From Spirochaetia bacterium (GTDB lineage Bacteria; Spirochaetota; Spirochaetia; PWKH01): 10,025 bases of DNA. Every line of letters starts with the position of its first letter. Position 1 is the stretch's first letter. Below the pieces are notes generated by a model that was not told the DNA's origin, did not search any database, and was given only the letters and a program-made list of their open reading frames with translations. The stretch covers positions 1-10,025 of the forward strand of contig JAIPFU010000052.1 of the NCBI GenBank assembly GCA_021736505.1. Reading direction: 5' to 3'. Shown here one piece after another: positions 1 to 5,209 of this stretch. The position numbers were made by a program, and so were the translations under genes.

Positions 1-2
1 CT

Positions 3-1241
3 CAGGAAGATAGCGAAACTGCAGCCAGTAGGCATCAGCATGATTCCCCCAGAGCCATTCTACTCCTCCACGGCCTGAACGAACGATCCTGGAATAAATA
101 CTACCCCTGGGCACACCGCCTCGCATCCCTGACCGGACGACCGGTGATACTCTTCCCCACGGCATTTCATATCGACCGCAGCCCTTCCGAATGGCAGGAC
201 ATCCGCGAAATGACTCCCCAGGTGAAAGCGAGACGCATGCTGGCAAAGATTCTGAAAAAATCGGTGATGGGCCTCTCCTTTGCAAACGTCGCTCTCAGTT
301 CCAGAATTGAGGAGGCGCCGGAACGCTTCATCCGTGCCGGCTTCCAGACAATGCTGGATATTGAGAAATTTGCCGCTCAGGCAAGGGCGGGTAAGCTGCC
401 GCAAATTCCCAAAAACAGCTCCTTTGATTTTTTCTGCTACTCAATCGGCTGCAGTCTGGGTCAGTCCCTGCTGATGTCGGATCTCAGCAAGCCGGCTAAA
501 AAGCGGCTGTTTGTCGATTCGCGCCAGGTCTTCTTTTGCGGCAGCGCACTGCTGGAATATGCAAATCCAATTTCGAAGCTGATCCTCGATGAGGAGTCCT
601 ATCGGGTTTTAAACGCCTATTTTTATGCTCTGGCCCATGACGATGCTTCAGCACTAAAACGGGTGAAGGGCAGGAAACTGAAGAAATTCGATCGGCTCCA
701 GTCCATGGCTGCTATTCTCTACGGAGATGCAAAGAAGTCCTACCGGGAAGAAAAACTGAAGATAATCGGAAAGCGCTCCTTGGTTATCAGCATGGAAGGC
801 GATTCGGTCTTCCCCCCTGAAGCAATACGCCGCACTTGGAGTTTACGAAATAACGAAGCTTCGAAAGATCAGGACGGGTCGAAGGATCAAGACGTGTCGA
901 TGGGTCAAGAGGTTTCGATGGGTCATTGGGGGTCAATGAGGCAGGAAGCTTCGATAGATCAAGACGTGCCGATGGAGCATGAAGCTAAGATGGGTTATGA
1001 AAATTCCGCAGCTGCTTATTTAAAAAAAGAGGACAAAATACAAGATAAAATACAAGAAGAGCATAACACTATTCCCCTGACGGAGATCAAAACATACAGC
1101 CCCCCGACAGCCTCCTCCCACGAAAATCCTTTTCCCCGGGAACGCAGCCCGGAAAAGAGATCGCTGGTAGACAATGCATTTGACGCTCTGTTTACCAACA
1201 TAGCTTCATGGTATGTATCAAGGAAAAATGATTCAGAATAA
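3..1241 (+). CDS. Alpha/beta hydrolase-fold protein, DUF6051-like, 5'-truncated by window edge
   Basis: The frame is open from the left edge to TAA at 1239-1241 (412 residues visible), so the true start lies outside; GTG at 144 is internal. Residues 18-26 (AILLLHGLN) form the strand and HG oxyanion turn of an alpha/beta hydrolase, followed by ERSW and a GRPVILFPTAFHIDRSP block that I associate with the DUF6051 family. The nucleophile elbow is CYSIG with Ser147 (codon 441-443), Cys replacing the usual first Gly of GxSxG. Asp267 in GDSVFP is the likely catalytic acid and His373 in HENPFP the likely catalytic histidine. Between them sits an in-frame array of eight hexapeptides (861-1004) followed by a short DKIQ duplication (1033-1056). 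There is no signal peptide in the visible part, so it is probably cytoplasmic. The substrate is unknown. It converges on the MFS gene with a 57-bp gap. The fold is fairly certain; the family name is from memory. Confidence 0.75.
   Translation, partial: QEDSETAASRHQHDSPRAILLLHGLNERSWNKYYPWAHRLASLTGRPVILFPTAFHIDRSPSEWQDIREMTPQVKARRMLAKILKKSVMGLSFANVALSSRIEEAPERFIRAGFQTMLDIEKFAAQARAGKLPQIPKNSSFDFFCYSIGCSLGQSLLMSDLSKPAKKRLFVDSRQVFFCGSALLEYANPISKLILDEESYRVLNAYFYALAHDDASALKRVKGRKLKKFDRLQSMAAILYGDAKKSYREEKLKIIGKRSLVISMEGDSVFPPEAIRRTWSLRNNEASKDQDGSKDQDVSMGQEVSMGHWGSMRQEASIDQDVPMEHEAKMGYENSAAAYLKKEDKIQDKIQEEHNTIPLTEIKTYSPPTASSHENPFPRERSPEKRSLVDNAFDALFTNIASWYVSRKNDSE
861..1004 (+). repeat. Eight 18-bp tandem units in the hydrolase gene
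   Basis: Eight consecutive 18-bp units, starting at 861, 879, 897, 915, 933, 951, 969 and 987, are in frame with the hydrolase. They encode hexapeptides SKDQDG, SKDQDV, SMGQEV, SMGHWG, SMRQEA, SIDQDV, PMEHEA and KMGYEN. Copies are degenerate at the protein level but keep the period exactly. The segment is hydrophilic and probably a disordered loop between the predicted catalytic Asp and His. Confidence 0.9.
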
Positions 1242-1298
1242 GCCTGGATTAAACCGAAAATAAATCTTTTAGTGGATCTTGAAAGCACTTTACTGCCC

Positions 1299-2471
1299 TT
1301 AATCCTCCGCTGGATTTGTCTTGATGAAAACAGTTAGACCGGAGATGATGATCATGACTGCTCCGAGAATTATAAAACCAGCAGAGAATGAGACAGCGTC
1401 CCCCATGAAGCCCACCAAAGCGGGGATTCCGCCGTTTCCCATGAAAGAGCTCACAGGAAGCACCATGGAAACCGCTACATTTCGTGACCGCCGCGGTCCG
1501 ATGGATGAGAGTGCGGCAAGCCCCGCTGGAAGCAGGAGAGCCCCCACTGCCGGCTGCAGAAAAATCACCATGACCAGCCAATTCCCTGACAAAAGTCCCA
1601 GCAGAGAAATTGCTGCCCCGGAGAGTATCATCAGCACAAAAAGCGTCCTCCTCACTCCGAATTTATCCAGCACAAGCCCCGCCGACAGCAGAGCAGCCGC
1701 CGGAATAAAGCGTGAGATGCCGAATACAGTATTGGTAAAAGCCTGCGAGAAGCCCGCTTCAGACACAAGGTATGTAGGTATCAGAAGATATACCCCCTGA
1801 ATACTCCCCAGGGCGAAGCCGAGAAAGATCATCAGCACCCAGAATGCAGGTACCTTCAGCAGGGGGATGATATTCGAAAACGTAGGCGGCTCTCCGGGCT
1901 CTTTTCCGACATTGACAAAAGCCCAAAAGATCACTCCTCCAGCAAGCACGCAGCCGCCCGCTGCGCCAACCACAAGTCGCCAGGAGCCGAGAAAAGAGAG
2001 AGCCCCAGCAAAAAGGGGGACAGCAGCCATGGCAAAATGCGGTCCAAGTTCATGAAGGGAGAGAGCTTTCTGCCAATCCCGCGGACGAACCATGTTTGTT
2101 ATGGCGGCAATTCCTGAGGGAGGATAGAGCCCTGAGCCTGCTCCAAGCAGCACCATTCCCATCTGCATCAACCATACTTGGGGTGACGCAGCTATCAGGA
2201 TCAATGCAAATCCCATAATACCTGTTGAGAGAACTATTGTGCCCTTATGTAGCAATTTGGCGGAGACAAAGCCGGAAAAGAAGATAACCACGGAGTAGCC
2301 TAAACTGATAAAGAGGAAAAATCTTGATGCTATGGTATGGCTGATGGAGAATTCGGCCTCTATTTGCAGAAGAATCGGGGATAGGATGGAACGAGCGAAA
2401 AGGTTAAAGAAAAATATTCCTACGATAAACAGCAGCGGGCGCAATGCCTGCCTGAAACTTTTTGCTTCCAT
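1299..2471 (-). CDS. MFS transporter, 12 predicted membrane helices
   Basis: A 390-residue integral membrane protein of normal MFS length. Hydrophobic segments fall into two halves around a short hydrophilic loop near residues 188-200. GLVLDKFGVRR (about 265-275) matches the MFS motif A loop (GxxxDxxGxRR) in the second half; the equivalent first-half loop near 67-78 is degenerate. GAGSGLYPPSG (110-120) lies in the fourth/fifth helix region. ATG at 2471 is preceded by an AAGAAGGG ribosome binding site about 8 nt away. It should act as a proton- or solute-coupled secondary transporter in the inner membrane; the substrate cannot be read from sequence. It lies 69 bp downstream of the AraC-type gene on the same strand, which suggests the regulator controls this transporter, possibly in response to its substrate. 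No terminator is obvious in the 57-bp convergent gap beyond its TAA. Confidence 0.88.
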   Translation of the reverse strand: MEAKSFRQALRPLLFIVGIFFFNLFARSILSPILLQIEAEFSISHTIASRFFLFISLGYSVVIFFSGFVSAKLLHKGTIVLSTGIMGFALILIAASPQVWLMQMGMVLLGAGSGLYPPSGIAAITNMVRPRDWQKALSLHELGPHFAMAAVPLFAGALSFLGSWRLVVGAAGGCVLAGGVIFWAFVNVGKEPGEPPTFSNIIPLLKVPAFWVLMIFLGFALGSIQGVYLLIPTYLVSEAGFSQAFTNTVFGISRFIPAAALLSAGLVLDKFGVRRTLFVLMILSGAAISLLGLLSGNWLVMVIFLQPAVGALLLPAGLAALSSIGPRRSRNVAVSMVLPVSSFMGNGGIPALVGFMGDAVSFSAGFIILGAVMIIISGLTVFIKTNPAED

Positions 2472-2540
2472 GTTCTGACCCTTCTTTGTTTCTTATGATT
2501 GCATACAGCTGCGGCTATACAAGAAATTCAAGACTGTTTA

Positions 2541-3464
2541 TCATGATTCTGAACGTTCTGTTTCTGAACCTGCTGTTTCTGTTTCTGAACCTGCTGTTTC
2601 CGCACTTGCTGTTCCCGTACGCTCTGCTTCTGAACCCGCTGTTCCCGCCCCACCCAAACCATGAGGCGGATACCCGAGAACCTGTCTATGGACCCGATAG
2701 AACTGGGCATAACTGCCGAAACCGGCATCCAATGCACGATCCAGAATATTCAAATCTTCGTTCTTCTGCTTCAAATACTTTTCAATCCGTATGAAGTTTC
2801 TCCAATCAACTATGTTTGTCCCCATCTCCAGGGCAAACTGCCGGCTCAAATAGGATCGGGAAACTCCGACTCTCCGAGCCAGTTCCTCTGTACCGATATC
2901 CAGCTCACTGTATAGAATTTTGATGGCCTTGGCAACTGAGGGATGGATACTGCCTCCCGCTACCGGTTCCCCTCGAAGATAAAATTTCCAAGTCTGCAGA
3001 ACCAGCCAAGCGAGCCCGGCATGGTATAAATCCTTTTGTCCCTCCGTCTCCATCAGACTGCTGCTGAATGATTGAATCGCCCAGTAATCTTCTTTCCTCA
3101 ATCTTCGCCACTCCAGTTCATGCATGTAGGTATCATCAAGGAGCATCTTTGTCCATTCTTCGGTACAAACCGACTGAATTAATGACTTTCGGAAAAAGCA
3201 GACAAGCATAGTGAAATTATCAGATGTTTCCATGAGATAATGTTTCTGATACGGCGGAATCCAGATACTGTTCCTTTTGTGCAGTGTAAAACGTTTATTA
3301 TTGATATAATATTTTGCGGAACCTGAGTAAATGAGATTACACTCATAGGAATCATGGTAATGAGGCGAGTTTCCGGCATATTCACCCGTTCCAATATTCA
3401 CAAAACCTTTGTATCCTGATTTTATATGGTTAGCTAGCAACATCATGACACAAAATGATAACAC
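2541..3464 (-). CDS. AraC/XylS-family transcriptional regulator with cupin sensor and repetitive C-terminal tail
   Basis: A 307-residue protein from GTG at 3464; ATGs at 3446 and 3443 (residues 7 and 8) are alternatives and none has a strong ribosome binding site. The N-terminal half resembles the AraC effector-binding cupin: HYH at 35-37, a beta-rich stretch to IPPYQKHYL (69-77) with His75. The C-terminal half holds the two helix-turn-helix motifs, the first about 190-212 (GTEELARRVGVSRSYLSRQF), the second about 238-262, ending in the typical Phe-x-R/Leu-Gly-Tyr-Pro-Pro signature (256-267). After the normal family end (about residue 270) a 37-residue tail rich in Gly, Ser, Ala, Thr and Glu follows, encoded by DNA repeats. 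It probably regulates the adjacent MFS gene, and perhaps itself, in response to a sugar or related small molecule; this is inferred from position. Confidence 0.88.
   Translation of the reverse strand: MLSFCVMMLLANHIKSGYKGFVNIGTGEYAGNSPHYHDSYECNLIYSGSAKYYINNKRFTLHKRNSIWIPPYQKHYLMETSDNFTMLVCFFRKSLIQSVCTEEWTKMLLDDTYMHELEWRRLRKEDYWAIQSFSSSLMETEGQKDLYHAGLAWLVLQTWKFYLRGEPVAGGSIHPSVAKAIKILYSELDIGTEELARRVGVSRSYLSRQFALEMGTNIVDWRNFIRIEKYLKQKNEDLNILDRALDAGFGSYAQFYRVHRQVLGYPPHGLGGAGTAGSEAERTGTASAETAGSETETAGSETERSES
2544..2653 (-). repeat. 21-bp-period degenerate repeat encoding the AraC C-terminal tail
   Basis: On the plus strand a 19-bp block beginning TTTCTGAACCTGCTG occurs at 2561-2579 and again at 2582-2600, a 21-bp offset. 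More diverged TTCTGAAC/GCTGTTCC pieces run to about 2650. On the minus strand this encodes AGSETET, AGSETER and related strings, so the period is kept in frame. Confidence 0.75.
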
Positions 3465-3837
3465 AAGCTCTACAAGATGAGAAGTAAAAAATAAAAAAGC
3501 ATGTTATCTTTTTTTCTGTGACAATATCTTCTAACAATATTTTGACATGCTGAACTCAGTCACATCAGGCAAAAGACTTATTAGTATTTCTGTGGTAATT
3601 GACCGGGAAAACTGCAGGGCAATGTATTACATACTGGTACAGGTGCAGAAATACAGCGCTAAGTTCCGTTCATTTGTCTTATTGCGAATCCCCCAAGTAT
3701 TTTATGAACTGTTTCCTGGATATTTTCAGATATTTGTGTGTTTGAGCGGTTTAGCGGAGACCGCTGAATATTCAGGGCAGTTCTCTCTTCTACTGCATTT
3801 TCCCTGCCGGAATACTTTGACAATATCATTTCCGGAT
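3465..3837. other. Non-coding stretch upstream of the AraC-type gene
   Basis: No gene is supported here. A plus-strand reading frame at 3547-3846 has no ribosome binding site and no recognisable domain. Two small symmetrical elements are visible: a hairpin AGCGG-aga-CCGCT at 3753-3765 and, overlapping it, a 12-bp palindrome CTGAATATTCAG at 3764-3775. The promoter of the AraC-type gene must lie at the left end, but I could not find a convincing pair of hexamers. A TTGACA at 3542-3547 on the plus strand has no partner -10. Confidence 0.5.
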
Positions 3838-3960
3838 GAGAGATAGTATTACAAATGGCCTAGAAATCACTTACTGTTGAGAGATAGTATTACAAATACC
3901 CCAGAAATCACTTACTGTTGAGAGATAGTATTACAAATACCCCAAAAGTCACTTGCCTTT
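3838..3960. repeat. Three tandem 41-bp direct repeats
   Basis: Copies lie at 3838-3878, 3879-3919 and 3920-3960. Each starts GAGAGATAGTATTACAAAT. Copies 1 and 2 differ only in the middle (GGCCT versus ACCCC); copy 3 diverges at its right end (AAAAGTCACTTGCC in place of AGAAATCACTTACT). The repeats abut with no spacers. The third copy's AAAAGTCACT recurs at 4091-4100, just upstream of the secreted-protein gene, so the element could be a protein-binding site; this is speculative. Confidence 0.9.
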
Positions 3961-3999
3961 TCCTTATATTTTTAGTAGACTTTAGTTAGGTAAAAAAGT

Positions 4000-4026
4000 A
4001 AAAAGAAGAATCCCCTTCTTCTTTTT
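4000..4026. terminator. Perfect 11-bp A/T-rich hairpin, possible intrinsic terminator
   Basis: AAAAAGAAGAA (4000-4010) pairs exactly with TTCTTCTTTTT (4016-4026) around a TCCCC loop. The right arm ends in five T, as in a terminator read on the plus strand, but only two of eleven pairs are G-C, so strength is uncertain. It lies between the 41-bp repeats and the secreted-protein gene and could also work as a leader or barrier element. Confidence 0.4.
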
Positions 4027-4092
4027 ATAAAAAGTAATATTTTGTAAAAGTTGAACCAAAAAAAGTCCCGCCAAAAAAATTCATATCTTTAA

Positions 4093-4121
4093 AAGTCACT
4101 GCAGTTTTAAAAAAGTATAAA
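4093..4121 (+). promoter_or_regulatory. Weak candidate promoter for the secreted-protein gene
   Basis: TATAAA at 4116-4121 fits a -10 and would start RNA near 4128, just before the ribosome binding site TAAGGA (4131-4136). The -35 position (AAGTCA, 4093-4098) matches TTGACA poorly. Confidence 0.25.
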
Positions 4122-4144
4122 CCAATCGTAATAAGGATTTATTT

Positions 4145-4657
4145 ATGAAAAAGGTTTATACAGTTATTCTTATGGGAATTATTTGTATAACAGGCGCATT
4201 AATGACTGTAAGCGCCGAATCATCCACAGCTACTCTTCATTTACGTGCTGTTGTGGAAAAATCAGCTTCTCTTTCAATAGATACACGCGCAACTTCTTCA
4301 AGAACAGCGCAGAGAAGTGTGTCTGACTCATCAGAAAACTCAGTATTTCTCGGGGTCGTCAGCGAAACGTCCAATACCTCGAGTGGATATAACGTAACCT
4401 TGGAATCAGAAAATGCAGCAGCTTTTGCTTCTGACAGTGGTGTTTTGGCCGCAAACGGCAGCCATGAAGCTCTGCCCTATGATATTCACTACGGTGGAGA
4501 AACTGTAGGAATGGAAGCTGGAAGAGCATTAATCAGTAACAGCAGCAGAAGTACAAATAAACCTTTAAGTAGAGAACTTAGTGTGACTTACCCTGAATAT
4601 TCAAATAAAACAGGTGCTTATTCCGATACACTGATTATGACTATCGCTGTTAACTAA
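4145..4657 (+). CDS. Small exported beta-rich protein, possible spore-coat-U/fimbrial-type domain
   Basis: A 170-residue protein from ATG at 4145 with TAAGGA 8 nt upstream. Residues 1-24 are a clear Sec signal peptide: MKK, a hydrophobic core to about residue 20, then VSA before Glu25. There is no lipobox at the cleavage point (the only Cys, residue 14, is inside the core), so the mature 146-residue chain should be soluble in the periplasm or outside the cell, and it has no cysteine. It is rich in Ser, Thr and Asn with alternating hydrophobic strands. The C-terminus NKTGAYSDTLIMTIAVN resembles the last strand of spore coat U or DUF4402-type beta-sandwich domains, many of which are pilin-like. 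That match is by eye and weak. The gene stands alone, with no chaperone or usher neighbour, and lies in the AT-rich part of the window with a terminator just after its stop. Confidence 0.75.
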   Translation: MKKVYTVILMGIICITGALMTVSAESSTATLHLRAVVEKSASLSIDTRATSSRTAQRSVSDSSENSVFLGVVSETSNTSSGYNVTLESENAAAFASDSGVLAANGSHEALPYDIHYGGETVGMEAGRALISNSSRSTNKPLSRELSVTYPEYSNKTGAYSDTLIMTIAVN

Positions 4658-4685
4658 GATTTTAACAGCGTTGCGCATTTTTTTT
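4645..4685 (+). terminator. Probable intrinsic terminator after the secreted-protein gene
   Basis: CGCTGTTAA (4645-4653) pairs with TTAACAGCG (4662-4670) around an 8-nt loop; the stem includes the stop codon. Eight T follow at 4678-4685, but 7 nt separate stem and T-run, more than usual. Confidence 0.5.
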
Positions 4686-4719
4686 ATACTTGTTCCTTAT
4701 ATAAATATACATAATCAAG

Positions 4720-4857
4720 GACTATAATTTGTGAATATCGCACTTGCAAAAAAATAGTGACGGAGCGATAACACATAGTCAGTTTTGAAATGATAAAAAT
4801 TGTTTAGGCGGAACCAGCTTTATCCCCTCCCCCCATAAGCCGGTTTCGCCATTTTTT
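4720..4857 (+). ncRNA. Candidate structured RNA ending in a strong terminator
   Basis: Three nested helices are visible: GACTAT (4720-4725) with ATAGTC (4775-4780); GTG (4731-4733) with CAC (4772-4774); and TATCGC (4736-4741) with GCGATA (4765-4770). An inner ACT/AGT pairing (4742-4744 with 4756-4758) may cap them. A 26-nt A/T-rich linker leads to the terminator at 4807-4857. The left start is uncertain: CATAAT (4710-4715) could be a -10, but a perfect TATAAT at 4723-4728 would start RNA near 4735 and lose the outer helix. No good -35 is present for either. It does not match any riboswitch or small-RNA consensus I know. It could be a small RNA or a leader of the CDF gene at 5210, although that gene has its own closer promoter. 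Confidence 0.4.
4807..4857 (+). terminator. Strong intrinsic terminator with C-rich loop
   Basis: GGCGGAACCAGCTTTAT (4807-4823) pairs with ATAAGCCGGTTTCGCC (4835-4850) with one bulge and G-U/T pairs. The loop is CCCCTCCCCCC and a T6 tract follows at 4852-4857. On the plus strand it has every mark of a rho-independent terminator. It lies about 120 bp beyond another terminator, which implies a separate transcript ends here. Confidence 0.8.
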
Positions 4858-4867
4858 CGGCTTACCC

Positions 4868-4919
4868 TATGTCTCTTGTAACTTCTATGTCTCTTGTAAC
4901 TTCTGTATCTCTTGTTTGC
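4868..4919. repeat. 18-bp tandem repeat, about 2.8 copies
   Basis: TATGTCTCTTGTAACTTC occurs exactly at 4868-4885 and 4886-4903, with a diverged third copy at 4904-4919. It is intergenic, just right of the strong terminator. Confidence 0.85.
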
Positions 4920-4994
4920 ACTACAATTATATGACCCCGCCTTGAAACAGAGCCGCTCATACCTCTGCAGATTCTGAAAATAAACTCTGAAATA

Positions 4995-5024
4995 TTGACA
5001 GCCACCCACCGACTAGGCTACTAT
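4995..5024 (+). promoter_or_regulatory. Promoter for the CDF-methyltransferase fusion gene
   Basis: A perfect -35 TTGACA (4995-5000), an 18-bp spacer and TACTAT (5019-5024) as -10. Predicted start near 5031 gives a leader of about 180 nt. Confidence 0.55.
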
Positions 5025-5033
5025 TTGTCCCAT

Positions 5034-5191
5034 ATACGGTGTCATAAAGCTTAGTGGTGACCTGAATTCGGTGTAACGTCCCTTGATCAAGCTGAATATT
5101 CTGTTCTAGTTTTGGGTTATAAAGCCCTTCACAGCATTTTACTGAGAGACTGCCTCCAACGGAATATATCAAATACGGTATCTCAAAGCTT
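5034..5191 (+). repeat. Duplicated split motif in the leader of the fusion gene
   Basis: ATACGGT-N5-AAAGCTT occurs at 5034-5052 and again at 5173-5191. Both half-sites and the 5-nt spacing are identical while the N5 differs (GTCAT, ATCTC). The first copy sits at the predicted transcription start, the second ends 18 bp before the ATG. The rest of the leader shows only short symmetries, such as CTTGATCAAG and GGGTTATAAAGCCC; I recognise no known riboswitch. Confidence 0.7.
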
Positions 5192-5209
5192 TTAGCCAGG
5201 ATAAAAAGG

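Noticed and set aside
1246..1306. GGATTAA/TTAATCC inverted repeat as a bidirectional terminator for the convergent genes
   Set aside because: The arms are only 7 bp and about 45 bp apart, with no T-tract beside them.
3547..3846. A 99-codon plus-strand reading frame
   Set aside because: It has no ribosome binding site and no domain, its composition is not protein-like, and it runs into the first 41-bp repeat.
3838..3960. CRISPR array
   Set aside because: The repeats abut with no spacers, and no cas gene is present.
4779..5009. A minus-strand reading frame with RSYKRH repeats
   Set aside because: The repeats are only the intergenic 18-bp array read backwards, and the frame runs through the strong terminator.
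4720..5209. Known metal riboswitch (NiCo or yybP-ykoY) ahead of the CDF gene
   Set aside because: I could not find the conserved junction sequences of either class. The structured element also ends in a terminator upstream of the gene's own promoter.
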